From Pseudomonadota bacterium (lineage in GTDB: Bacteria > Pseudomonadota > Gammaproteobacteria > Acidiferrobacterales > UBA6901), in contig JAJYEE010000026.1 in assembly GCA_021790335.1 (NCBI GenBank), positions 1 through 34,753 on the forward strand: a stretch of 34,753 nt of DNA. Direction: 5' to 3'. Position numbers and translations under genes: made by a program. Shown here in pieces: positions 26,778-34,627 of this stretch; within the stretch, counting starts at the first letter, position 1; each line of letters starts with the position of its first letter. Below the pieces are notes generated by a model. It was not told the DNA's origin and did not search any database. It worked only from the letters and a program-made list of their open reading frames with translations.

Positions 26778-27752
26778 ATGGCTCCACCTGCCCGCCTAGC
26801 GGCCACTATCCGCCGGAGCGCACGTACGCATGTCACACGGCTGACTGCCAGACATCCGCGACTTGCCGCCGCTGGCGCACTCACCCTGCTGTCTCTGATA
26901 TGGGGATACAACTGGGTGGTGATGAAACTCGCGCTGCGCTATGCGAGCCCGTTTGACTTTGCCTCATTGCGCACGCTTCTTGCCACCGCGTGCCTGTTCA
27001 TCATTCTGGCCGCATTGCGCCGGCCGCTGCGCCCGAAAGAGCCGCTTGGTCTCGCCTGGCTCGGCCTGTTGCAGACGACCGGCTTCATCGGGTTTACCAT
27101 GTGGGCACTGGTAAGTGGCGCCGTCGGCGAAACTGCGGTATTGGCCTATACAATGCCGTTCTGGGTCATCGTGCTCGCCAAGCTTGTGCTCGGCGAGCAC
27201 ATGGACGGCATACAGCGGGCGGCCGTCATACTGGCGCTATTCGGCCTGATCATGGTGCTGACACCCTGGCGTTCGCACGGGGGTATCGAAAGCGACCTGC
27301 TCGCCATCGGTGCCGGGATTTTCTGGGCAGCAGGCACGCTGTACGCCAAGATACTGCGCCGCCGGGCACATTTCGATCTGCTATCACTTACCGCATGGCA
27401 GATGCTGTTCGGCGCCATCGGGCTCACGGTCGTCGCGGTGCTTGTGCCTCACGCGGCGGTACACTGGAACAAGGAGTTCATCGGCGCGCTGGCCTATAAC
27501 GTGATTCTCGGAAACGCACTCGCCTGGGTCCTGTGGCTGTACGCGCTCGACAGGCTTCCGGCCGGAGTCGCGAGCCTTGGAACGCTCGCCACACCCGTCA
27601 TCAGCGTGCTGGCGGCGGCGCTGCAGCTCGGCGAAATACCGGATACGCCGGAGATCATCGGCATGCTGTTGATCGGGTCGGCCTTGACGCTCATCTCGCT
27701 GCACGCCATCCGCAAACTTGGACGCGTGAGTTCGACCTTCGACCAGAAATAA
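26778..27752 (+). CDS. DMT-superfamily (EamA-type) permease
   Basis: This 324-residue integral membrane protein has about ten hydrophobic helices arranged as two EamA repeats. The first repeat opens with LTLLSLIWGYNWVVMKLALRYASPFDFASLRTL and ends with 'RAAVILALFGLIMVLTPW'. The second opens with 'LLAIGAGIFWAAGTLYAKILRRR' and ends with 'EIIGMLLIGSALTLISL'. Members export amino acids, metabolites or, in some cases, nickel and cobalt; the substrate cannot be told here. I start at ATG 26778; a longer reading from 26730 adds 16 residues. It separates hypCAB from hypFE, and the methyltransferase gene follows by five bases. Confidence 0.88.
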   Translation: MAPPARLAATIRRSARTHVTRLTARHPRLAAAGALTLLSLIWGYNWVVMKLALRYASPFDFASLRTLLATACLFIILAALRRPLRPKEPLGLAWLGLLQTTGFIGFTMWALVSGAVGETAVLAYTMPFWVIVLAKLVLGEHMDGIQRAAVILALFGLIMVLTPWRSHGGIESDLLAIGAGIFWAAGTLYAKILRRRAHFDLLSLTAWQMLFGAIGLTVVAVLVPHAAVHWNKEFIGALAYNVILGNALAWVLWLYALDRLPAGVASLGTLATPVISVLAAALQLGEIPDTPEIIGMLLIGSALTLISLHAIRKLGRVSSTFDQK

Positions 27753-27757
27753 TTAAG

Positions 27758-28510
27758 ATGAACTCCTCCGGATTCAGCGACCACTTCTCGTCCGTTTCGG
27801 CAACCTACGCGCTACACCGGCCGCACTATCCACGCGAGCTGTTCGCCTATCTCGCCGCGCTTGCTCCGGCGCGCACCTGCGCCTGGGATTGCGGCACCGG
27901 AAACGGTCAGGCGGCGATCGGGCTCGCGGAATTTTTCGACGTTGTGACCGCCACCGACGCCAGCGCCGCGCAGATCGAAAGCGCGCTGGCGCATGCGCGT
28001 GTCCGTTACCGTGTCGCACCGGCGGAAAATCCGGGACTCGAACATCGATCCGTCGATCTCATCAGCGTCGCCCAGGCCCTGCACTGGTTTGATCTACCAC
28101 GGTTCTACTCGCAGACAAGCTACGCACTCACGGAGGGCGGTGTGCTGGCGGCATGGTGCTACGGCCGATGCCGCATCAGCTCTCGGATCGACGCCGTCAT
28201 CGATATCCTCTACCGCGATATCCTCGGACCGTATTGGCCTGTGGAACGCAACCATATCGATGATGCCTACAATTCCATCGACTTTCCGTACGATCGCATA
28301 TCCGTTCCTCCCTTCGAAATACGCGCGCACTGGCGTCTCGATGGGATTGTTGGCTATCTGCGTACCTGGTCGGCTGCGCAGCGCTATGCCCGTGAGACCG
28401 GCCGCGATCCGATCGACGCGGTGCGGACCGCTCTGATCGCGGAATGGGGCAATCCTGACGGACTGCGCGCGGTAGTCTGGCCGATCCATCTGCTTGCCGG
28501 TCGCGCCTGA
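27758..28510 (+). CDS. Class I SAM-dependent methyltransferase, substrate unknown
   Basis: This 250-residue protein begins 'FSDHFSSVSATYALHRPHYPRELFAYLAAL', the opening of a common family of putative methyltransferases. The SAM-binding motif I is CAWDCGTGNGQAAIGLA (about 43-59), and 'VTATDASAAQIESA' gives the acidic residue for the ribose. 'VDLISVAQALHWFD' is motif IV/post-I and ALTEGGVLAAWCYG the next strand. All core motifs are present and the length is complete. It lies five bases after the permease gene and is probably co-transcribed. No link to hydrogenase maturation is known to me. Confidence 0.87.
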   Translation: MNSSGFSDHFSSVSATYALHRPHYPRELFAYLAALAPARTCAWDCGTGNGQAAIGLAEFFDVVTATDASAAQIESALAHARVRYRVAPAENPGLEHRSVDLISVAQALHWFDLPRFYSQTSYALTEGGVLAAWCYGRCRISSRIDAVIDILYRDILGPYWPVERNHIDDAYNSIDFPYDRISVPPFEIRAHWRLDGIVGYLRTWSAAQRYARETGRDPIDAVRTALIAEWGNPDGLRAVVWPIHLLAGRA

Positions 28511-28683
28511 TCTGCGGTTGACGGCTGACGCCCGCGAAGGCAAAGATTGGCTTTTCCGGAACGCCACAATCCCGGCCAGCCTGCGTTCGGTGAACATGAA
28601 AACAATTTGGACCAAAGAATCGGAAATTGCGGCTGTCGGGCAACCCGCTGCTGGCCATGCCGTGGCACAGCACCGGCGATAGC

Positions 28684-30990
28684 ATGCACGACGATCCTCC
28701 TCGCGCGCCGGCCGGGTCGTTCCCGCAGCAGATTGTCGCGAGGCGCTGGATGCTGGGCGGTCGTGTCCAGGCAGTCGGATTCCGCCCGTTCGTCTACCGC
28801 ACGGCGCATCGCCACGGACTTTCCGGCTGGGTCAGAAACCGCGGTGGACAAGTCGAAATCCTGGCGCAGGGGACGCTTGCAGCGATTGATGAATTCGCCG
28901 CCGCGCTGCTGGCCGAGGCGCCGCCCTTGGCGCAACCCGCGCTGCTTTCGGTCGAGGATGCATCACCCGGCCCGCTGCAGGCGTTCACCATTCTGGAAAG
29001 CGACGATACATCGAGCGCTCCCATCCATGTCCCGCCCGATTACTTCGCCTGCAACGACTGCCTGAGCGAACTGCAGGATCCCGGCAACCGGCGCTACCGC
29101 TATCCCTTCATCAACTGCACGCAGTGCGGTCCCCGCTACACCCTGATCCGGAACCTGCCCTACGACCGGGCCAACACGACAATGGCCGGGTTCGCGCTGT
29201 GCGACGCGTGCCGGCACGAGTACCACGATCCGCGAGACCGCCGCTTCCACGCCGAACCGATAGCCTGTCCCGCCTGTGGCCCGACCGTAGAATTCCGCGT
29301 CCCGGGCGCACCCGTCGTGTCCGATATGCAGGCGGCCTTGGCAGCCGGCGTTGCAGCGCTCCGATCTGGGCGAATCGTTGCTGTAAAGGGCGTGGGCGGC
29401 TATCACCTCATGTGCGACGCGCTCAACGCCACCGTTGTCAGGCGCCTGCGTCTGCATAAGCCACGCCCGCACAAGCCGTTCGCCGTGATGTTTCCACTGC
29501 GCGGCAGGGACGGCCTGGATGCCGTACGCGAGGCGGTAACGCTCGATGATGAATCGGCCCGCTGGCTGCGCTCGCCAATGCGCCCGATCGTGCTGTGCCG
29601 GAAGAAAACCGCCAGTCCGCTCGGCATGGAAGTCGCCCCTGGTCTGAACGAAATAGGCGTCATGCTGCCTTATAGTCCGCTGCATCATATTCTGCTCGCC
29701 GACCTCGATGCCCCGGTGGTGGCCACTTCTGCCAATGTGGGCGGCGAACCCGTTCTGACCGAACGCGCCCTGCTGGAAGAACGTCTGGGGCAGGTCGTCG
29801 ACGCGGGCCTGCACCACAACCGTCCGATCGAGCGGCCGGCGGATGATGCCGTATACCGCGTCATCGCGCAGCGACCGCGGCCGCTGCGCCTCGGACGCGG
29901 CGGCGCGCCACTGGAACGCCGGCTGCCGCTGCGCCTGGAGCGGCCGCTGCTGGCCGTCGGCGGCCACGCCAAGAACACGGTGGCGATCGCCTGGGAAGAC
30001 CGGGTTGTGATCTCGCCACACATCGGCGACCTCGGCTCGCCGCGCAGCCTCGCCGTCTTCGAGCGGACGGTGGCCGACCTTCAGGCACTCTATCGCGTTG
30101 AGGCATCCGCGGTGGTATGCGATGCACATCCCGGCTATGGCAGTACACGCTGGGCAAAACGATGTGGCCTGCCCCTGGCCGAGATCTACCATCACCACGC
30201 ACACGCCTCGGCTCTCGCCGGAGAGTTTCCCGAGGCGGGCACCTGGCTCACTTTCACCTGGGACGGCGCCGGTTATGGAGAAGACGGGACACTGTGGGGC
30301 GGCGAGGCATTGCTCGGCCGCCCCGGTGCATGGCGGCGGGTGGTACGATTGCGGCCGTTTCATCTGCCGGGGGGTGAGCACGCGGCGCGCCAGCCATGGC
30401 GCAGCGCGGTGGCACTTTGCTGGGAAACCGGAAACGCCTGGGACGCCTGCCCCGAAGGCACGACGCTGCTGTTTGCGGCGTGGCAGCGGCTTCTCAACAG
30501 CCCGATGACTACTGCCGCCGGAAGACTTTTCGATGCGGCCGCCTCATTCACCGGATTGCTTCATCATGCAAGCTTCGAGGGTCAGGGCCCCATGTATCTC
30601 GAAGCGGCGTGCGCCGCTTCCGCGGAAATAGTCGTCCTTCCGCTGCAGCGCACAGCGCAAGGACTGTGGGAGTGCGACTGGGAGCCGCTGGTACCCTACC
30701 TTATCGATGCCACGCTGCCGGTGGCGCAGCGCGCAGCCGGCTTCCACGCGAGTCTTGCCCATTCTCTGGCGCAGCAGGCGCACACGCTGCGGCTCGAGCA
30801 CCGCATCGATGCCGTGGGGCTTACCGGCGGGGTGTTTCAGAACCGTGTATTGACCGAGCATGCCTGCGCTTTATTGCAGGACGACGGCTTCACGGTATAC
30901 CTTGCACGCGACATCCCGTGCAATGACGCTGGAATCAGCTTCGGCCAGATCGTGGAACGTCAGGCGCAGCTGGCCGGGCACAGCCGGTAG
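28684..30990 (+). CDS. hypF: Carbamoyltransferase HypF (hydrogenase cyanide-ligand synthesis)
   Basis: This ~768-residue enzyme uses carbamoyl phosphate and ATP to carbamoylate the HypE C-terminal cysteine, the first step in making the cyanide ligands of the Ni-Fe site. Domains in order are an acylphosphatase-like part (GGRVQAVGFRPFVYR near residue 25), paired zinc fingers (CNDCL, CTQCGPR, CDACRHEY, CPACG), a YrdC-like nucleotide domain (VKGVGGYHLMCDA, RPHKPFAVMF) and a Kae1-like carbamoyltransferase domain (YHHHAHASALAGE, GLTGGVFQNRVLTEH). I start at ATG 28684 just before the acylphosphatase part; TTG 28627 and ATG 28657 are in-frame alternatives. All domains look intact. Confidence 0.96.
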   Translation: MHDDPPRAPAGSFPQQIVARRWMLGGRVQAVGFRPFVYRTAHRHGLSGWVRNRGGQVEILAQGTLAAIDEFAAALLAEAPPLAQPALLSVEDASPGPLQAFTILESDDTSSAPIHVPPDYFACNDCLSELQDPGNRRYRYPFINCTQCGPRYTLIRNLPYDRANTTMAGFALCDACRHEYHDPRDRRFHAEPIACPACGPTVEFRVPGAPVVSDMQAALAAGVAALRSGRIVAVKGVGGYHLMCDALNATVVRRLRLHKPRPHKPFAVMFPLRGRDGLDAVREAVTLDDESARWLRSPMRPIVLCRKKTASPLGMEVAPGLNEIGVMLPYSPLHHILLADLDAPVVATSANVGGEPVLTERALLEERLGQVVDAGLHHNRPIERPADDAVYRVIAQRPRPLRLGRGGAPLERRLPLRLERPLLAVGGHAKNTVAIAWEDRVVISPHIGDLGSPRSLAVFERTVADLQALYRVEASAVVCDAHPGYGSTRWAKRCGLPLAEIYHHHAHASALAGEFPEAGTWLTFTWDGAGYGEDGTLWGGEALLGRPGAWRRVVRLRPFHLPGGEHAARQPWRSAVALCWETGNAWDACPEGTTLLFAAWQRLLNSPMTTAAGRLFDAAASFTGLLHHASFEGQGPMYLEAACAASAEIVVLPLQRTAQGLWECDWEPLVPYLIDATLPVAQRAAGFHASLAHSLAQQAHTLRLEHRIDAVGLTGGVFQNRVLTEHACALLQDDGFTVYLARDIPCNDAGISFGQIVERQAQLAGHSR

Positions 30991-31027
30991 GGTCAGAGCA
31001 TTCATCGTGCAACGCGGCGGCACCGAC

Positions 31028-32047
31028 ATGAAATCGGAAAAAACCGGAGAAACCCACATATCCCTGGCGCATGGCAACGGCGGACGTTTCATGCGCGAGC
31101 TGATCGAGCAGGTGTTTGCGCGTCACCTGTCGAATCCGCTGCTCGACATCCGGGCCGACGCCGCACCTGTACCCGTCAGGACAGGAGAGATCATGATCAC
31201 CACGGACGGATTCACCGTCCAGCCGCTGGAATTTCCCGGTGGCGACATCGGCTCGCTTGCGGTTCACGGTACCGTCAATGATCTCGCCGTGTCCGGTGCC
31301 GCCCCGCTTTACCTCAGCCTCAGCACGTTCATAGAGGAAGGCATGGAAATCGCCCAACTCGAACGCATCGTCGCCAGCCTCGGCCGCGCCGCGGCTTCAT
31401 CCGGCGTGCAGGTCGTTGCCGGCGACACCAAGGTAGTGCGCCGCGGCGAAGGCGGCGGACTCTACATCGCCGTCACTGGCGTGGGGGTCCGTCCGCCGGG
31501 ACTGTCACTGGGCATGCAGCACATCCGGGAGGGCGACGTCATAATCGTGAGCGGACCCGTCGGAGACCACGGAATCGCGGTAATGCTTGCCCGCGAGCAG
31601 TTCGGACTGCGCAGCGACCTCCAGTCCGACGCTGCCAGCGTGCTGCCGCTCACCCGCGCACTGCTGCCCATGGCCGGACTGCGATTCATGCGCGATCCGA
31701 CGCGCGGCGGACTGGCCACGGTCGCACACGAAGTCAGCCGCGCCACAGGCCTGGGCGTGCGGTTGCACGAACCGCAAATACCGGTGCGCGAGGCGGTGCG
31801 CTCGGTATGCGAAACGCTTGGCTTTGATCCCTTGTATCTCGCCTGCGAAGGTCGTGTGGTGGCTGTGGTTGCCGCCGACGAGGCCGCGGCGGCGCTTGCC
31901 GCCTGGCGCGTACTGCCGCAGGGAGGGCTCGCCGCTATCATAGGAAGGACAGAGGGGACGCGGCCACAGGTTGTCATGGAGACCGCACTCGGAGGGGAGC
32001 GCTTTGTTGAAGAACTCGAAGACGATCCGCTGCCGCGCATCTGCTGA
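31028..32047 (+). CDS. hypE: Hydrogenase maturation protein HypE (thiocarbamate dehydratase)
   Basis: This 339-residue PurM-like ATPase dehydrates the HypF-made S-carbamoyl group on its own last cysteine to a thiocyanate, which is passed to HypC-HypD. It begins ISLAHGNGGRFMRELIEQVF, has ITTDGFTVQPLEFPGGDIGSLAVHGTVNDLAVSGA (about 57-91), VVAGDTKVV and 'FMRDPTRGGLATVAHEVS', and ends in the required PRIC. The ATG at 31028 follows a weak ribosome site, GGCGG. It starts 37 bases after hypF stops. hypD, which usually sits beside hypE, is missing here. Confidence 0.96.
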   Translation: MKSEKTGETHISLAHGNGGRFMRELIEQVFARHLSNPLLDIRADAAPVPVRTGEIMITTDGFTVQPLEFPGGDIGSLAVHGTVNDLAVSGAAPLYLSLSTFIEEGMEIAQLERIVASLGRAAASSGVQVVAGDTKVVRRGEGGGLYIAVTGVGVRPPGLSLGMQHIREGDVIIVSGPVGDHGIAVMLAREQFGLRSDLQSDAASVLPLTRALLPMAGLRFMRDPTRGGLATVAHEVSRATGLGVRLHEPQIPVREAVRSVCETLGFDPLYLACEGRVVAVVAADEAAAALAAWRVLPQGGLAAIIGRTEGTRPQVVMETALGGERFVEELEDDPLPRIC

Positions 32048-32093
32048 CCGACCGCATCCGCGACCTGCGGTGTGCCAGCGCCCGGCGTGCGGT

Positions 32094-32122
32094 TTCACTC
32101 GATGCGGCACTCACGCTAGAAT
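32094..32122 (+). promoter_or_regulatory. Promoter predicted to give a leaderless transcript
   Basis: A -35 TTCACT (32094-32099) and a -10 TAGAAT (32117-32122, 5 of 6) are separated by exactly 17 bases. Transcription would start about 7 bases after the -10, which is the A of the ATG at 32129. No Shine-Dalgarno sequence lies before that ATG. Confidence 0.5.
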
Positions 32123-32128
32123 CAAGCG

Positions 32129-32830
32129 ATGAAGGAAATTCTGATTTTGCGCCATGCGGCCGGCGAAGGGCCGGGCTACTTTGCCCGATTTCTAGACCGT
32201 CACGGTCTGCACTACCGCGTGGTCCAAATAGACCGGAACGAACCGGTACCTGCAAACATCGACGACAGTGCCGCGCTCGTGCTCATGGGTGGACCGATGA
32301 GCGTCAATGATCCCCTCCCCTGGATCCCGAAGGTCCTCAGGCTGATCGGCGAGGCGATGGCTGCCGACCGGCCAGTGCTCGGCCACTGTCTCGGGGGACA
32401 GCTGCTGAGCAAGGCGCTGGGAGGCACGGTCACATCCAACGCGGTGCGCGAAATCGGCTGGTTTCCCGTTCGGCGCGAGGCCAATGCCGAGGCGGATGAC
32501 TGGCTCGACGGGCTCACACCCGAATTTGAAGTCTTCCACTGGCACGGAGAGACATTCACGATCCCGCGTGGGGGCAGTCGCATCCTGTCTAGCAATGCCT
32601 GCGCCAATCAGGGATTCGTCATCGGAAAGGCGCTCGGTCTGCAGTGTCACGTGGAAATGCTGCCCCAGATGGTTCACGACTGGGCCCGGATCGGGCGGGA
32701 GGAGATCGCCCGGCCTTCGGACACCGTCCAGAGCGCCGAGCAAATGGCCGAGACGCTGGAAGAACGCATCGGTCGCCTGCATCGAGTGGCGGATGTCCTT
32801 TACACCCGCTGGATGCGGGGCTTGACCTGA
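32129..32830 (+). CDS. Class I glutamine amidotransferase (GMP-synthase-like GATase domain)
   Basis: This 233-residue stand-alone GATase-1 protein has the catalytic triad Cys87 in VLGHCLGGQLLSKALGG, and His174 and Glu176 in LGLQCHVEM. The segment ALVLMGGPMSVND (about 49-61) gives the oxyanion region, and 'FHWHGETF' (136-143) is typical of the family of GMP synthase-like putative amidotransferases. It has no synthetase domain, so the acceptor is unknown; related proteins include gamma-glutamyl peptidase and hydrolase types. No ribosome site is seen before the ATG, and the gene appears to start at its own promoter. Confidence 0.88.
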   Translation: MKEILILRHAAGEGPGYFARFLDRHGLHYRVVQIDRNEPVPANIDDSAALVLMGGPMSVNDPLPWIPKVLRLIGEAMAADRPVLGHCLGGQLLSKALGGTVTSNAVREIGWFPVRREANAEADDWLDGLTPEFEVFHWHGETFTIPRGGSRILSSNACANQGFVIGKALGLQCHVEMLPQMVHDWARIGREEIARPSDTVQSAEQMAETLEERIGRLHRVADVLYTRWMRGLT

Positions 32831-32954
32831 ACACGGCACAGCCGCCGGCTGTTCCTGCCTCGCTGACACCGGGCACGCAATGCACCCGCCCACGGCGAAC
32901 GCGCCGCGCGCAGCGGCCCCCAGGGTTCTGGCAGCGCCGCCCCAGGAATAACTC

Positions 32955-33923
32955 ATGAACATGGCTGCCACGACGACCACCCTACGTATCGGCATCGACC
33001 TGGGCGGCACAAAAACGGAAGGAATCCTTATGGACAGGCACGGAGACATCCTGGTGCGCGAGCGCCGGGCCACTCCGCAGCACGCAGGTTACCGTGCCAT
33101 CCTCGAGAATGTCCGCGACCTGGTCCGCGACCTCGAGCGACATGCCACCAGTCCCTGCTGCGTGGGAATCGGCACCCCGGGATCGGTCTGTGCGCGCACC
33201 GGTCTGCTGAAGAATTCCAACACCGTCTGTCTCAACGGCCAGCCGATCACCCGCGACCTGGAAACCCTGCTCGGGCGTCCGCTCCGGATTGCAAACGATG
33301 CAAACTGCTTTGCACTGAGTGAAGCGATTGATGGCGCCGGACGCGGTCACCCGGTCGTATTCGGCGTCATCCTCGGCACCGGCGTCGGTGGCGGCATCGT
33401 TGTCCACGGCCAGCTCCTGGAAGGACTGCAGCGCATAGCCGGCGAATGGGGTCACAACCTTCTCGATGCGCAAGGACCGGCATGCTACTGCGGCCGCCGC
33501 GGTTGCGTCGAAACCTTGCTGTCCGGACCCGGACTCGAACGCGACTACGCGGCGCAAGGAGCACATGGACAGATCACCACTGCGTCCGTCGCCAGCGCAG
33601 ACCGCATGCCGCTTGATGCACGCGCAATTGTTGAGCGCGCGAACACCGGAGAACAACGAGCCGAAGCGGCCATGCAGAGATATCTGGAGCGCTTTGGGCG
33701 CGCCCTGGCCACGGTGATAAATATTCTTGACCCCGATGCGGTAATCCTGGGCGGCGGACTTTCCAATATCGCTCGGCTCTATGATGAAGGGCGCGCGCAC
33801 ATTGCCAGGCATGTTTTCAATGATGAATTGCGAACCCTGATATTGCCGAACGTCCACGGCGACAGCTCCGGCGTGCGTGGTGCCGCGCGGCTGTGGCCTA
33901 TCGGTGCAGACCCGGACGACTGA
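32955..33923 (+). CDS. ROK-family sugar kinase (fructokinase/glucokinase-like)
   Basis: This 322-residue protein phosphorylates a hexose with ATP. The phosphate-binding motif GIDLGGTKTEG is near residue 13, and the catalytic aspartate is Asp115 in IANDANCFALSEA. 'GVILGTGVGGGIVVHGQLLEG' (137-157) is the second phosphate loop. The ROK zinc site is complete: His167 in GEWGHNLL, then CYCGRRGC with cysteines 177, 179 and 184. The closing 'DPDAVILGGGLSNI' supports the adenine pocket. Lack of a helix-turn-helix excludes a ROK repressor. The exact sugar (fructose, mannose, glucose or N-acetyl sugars) is not determined. AGGA precedes the ATG at 32955. Confidence 0.92.
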   Translation: MNMAATTTTLRIGIDLGGTKTEGILMDRHGDILVRERRATPQHAGYRAILENVRDLVRDLERHATSPCCVGIGTPGSVCARTGLLKNSNTVCLNGQPITRDLETLLGRPLRIANDANCFALSEAIDGAGRGHPVVFGVILGTGVGGGIVVHGQLLEGLQRIAGEWGHNLLDAQGPACYCGRRGCVETLLSGPGLERDYAAQGAHGQITTASVASADRMPLDARAIVERANTGEQRAEAAMQRYLERFGRALATVINILDPDAVILGGGLSNIARLYDEGRAHIARHVFNDELRTLILPNVHGDSSGVRGAARLWPIGADPDD

Positions 33924-33932
33924 ACTCCGACT

Positions 33933-33946
33933 TTGACTGTGATCAA
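33933..33946. promoter_or_regulatory. FNR/Crp-type binding site upstream of the repeat-protein gene
   Basis: TTGAC-TGTG-ATCAA matches the FNR consensus TTGAT-N4-ATCAA at nine of ten positions. Its centre (33939.5) is 29.5 bp before the -10 element at 33969, putting it near -41.5 from the predicted start. TGTGA within the site also resembles a Crp half-site, so the regulator is not certain. Confidence 0.55.
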
Positions 33947-33968
33947 AGCTGCCTCCAATCCGGCCTGT

Positions 33969-33974
33969 TATAAA
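33969..33974 (+). promoter_or_regulatory. -10 element of the repeat-protein gene
   Basis: TATAAA (5 of 6) with a predicted start near 33981, leaving a 40-base leader. No good -35 is seen at 17 bases, as expected for an activator-dependent class II promoter. Confidence 0.5.
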
Positions 33975-34020
33975 GTCCACCAGCATTACGGTACCTGGAC
34001 AGATCAACAAGGAGGCAGCA

Positions 34021-34455
34021 ATGAAAAGGTATTTGATTTATGGGGTAATCGCCGGGTTGCTTGGACCGGGCTTGCTTTCGGCCGCAATGGCCGCAGACCA
34101 GGATCGGTTGCAGACCCGCGATCACCTGCAGACGCAGGATCGCACCCGCGATCAGCTACAGACACGGGATCGCAATCAGATTTACGGCTACCAATTGATG
34201 ACGCCCGCGGAACGCGCAGAGTACCGCGCGCGGATGCGCAGTATGAATACCGTGCAGGAACGCGAACGATACCGCCTTGAACATCATCGCGAGATGCAGG
34301 AGCGTGCCAGAGAGCGGGGTGTGACCCTGCCGGATCAGCCGATGCCGCGTGGCGGCGGGATGGGACCCGGCGGCGGGATGGGACCCGGCGGCGGGATGGG
34401 ACCCAGCGGCGGGATGGGACCCAGCGGCGGGATGGGACCCGGTACAGGTAGATAG
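34021..34455 (+). CDS. Secreted small protein with Gly-Met-Pro repeats, unknown function
   Basis: This 144-residue protein begins with a Sec signal peptide (MKRYLIYGVIAGLLGPGLLSAAMA, cut probably after residue 24). The mature N-terminus is rich in repeated QTRD/LQTQDR units. A charged helical segment, 'MTPAERAEYRARMRSMNTVQERERYRLEHHREMQERARERGV' (about 60-101), follows. The C-terminus consists of five GGGMGP/SGGMGP hexapeptides. AAGGAGG before the ATG is a strong ribosome site. The helical segment recalls small periplasmic proteins that follow the 'LMTPxExxxYRxRM' pattern, but I do not know a function. Possible FNR control suggests a role under low oxygen. Confidence 0.8.
   Translation: MKRYLIYGVIAGLLGPGLLSAAMAADQDRLQTRDHLQTQDRTRDQLQTRDRNQIYGYQLMTPAERAEYRARMRSMNTVQERERYRLEHHREMQERARERGVTLPDQPMPRGGGMGPGGGMGPGGGMGPSGGMGPSGGMGPGTGR
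34351..34440 (+). repeat. Five tandem 18-bp repeats inside the secreted protein gene
   Basis: The unit (G/A)GCGGCGGGATGGGACCC occurs five times without a break, encoding (G/S)GGMGP each time. Units 1-3 begin GGC and units 4-5 begin AGC; otherwise they are identical. Such identity points to recent expansion by slippage or recombination, so copy number may vary between strains. Confidence 0.9.
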
Positions 34456-34587
34456 CATCACGTCATGAAGTTAGCCGAGCCCTGACACCGGATCTGCAAT
34501 CGGGCACAAACCACGGCTTACAGCATCTGTATTGCGACACGGAGGGTTCCAATGCGGCATGCGCAGCTTTCCCGAGACGGGCGCATC

Positions 34588-34620
34588 GCCCGCCCCGCCG
34601 AGGCATTGAGCGGGGCGGGC
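34588..34620. terminator. GC-rich stem-loop after the right-edge gene
   Basis: A perfect 10-bp inverted repeat (GCCCGCCCCG/CGGGGCGGGC) encloses a 13-base loop, eight bases after the stop codon of the minus-strand gene at the right edge. It lacks a T-run on either strand. It probably ends or stabilises transcripts converging from both sides. The remaining 34456-34587 holds nothing I can identify. Confidence 0.5.
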
Positions 34621-34627
34621 CGGTCAT

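Noticed and set aside
26767-26778. TTGAT-TT-ATCAA palindrome just before the permease ATG, resembling an FNR box
   Set aside because: The spacer is 2 bases rather than 4 and the site overlaps the start codon, so it does not fit FNR-family binding.
28518-28523. TTGACG as a -35 element for hypF
   Set aside because: No -10-like hexamer lies at 16-18 bases downstream.
28963-30381. A 472-codon open frame antisense to hypF
   Set aside because: Same reason: hypF is intact on the other strand with all its domains, and the antisense product resembles no family.
34351-34440. CRISPR-like repeat array
   Set aside because: The units are contiguous without spacers and are in frame within a secreted protein gene.
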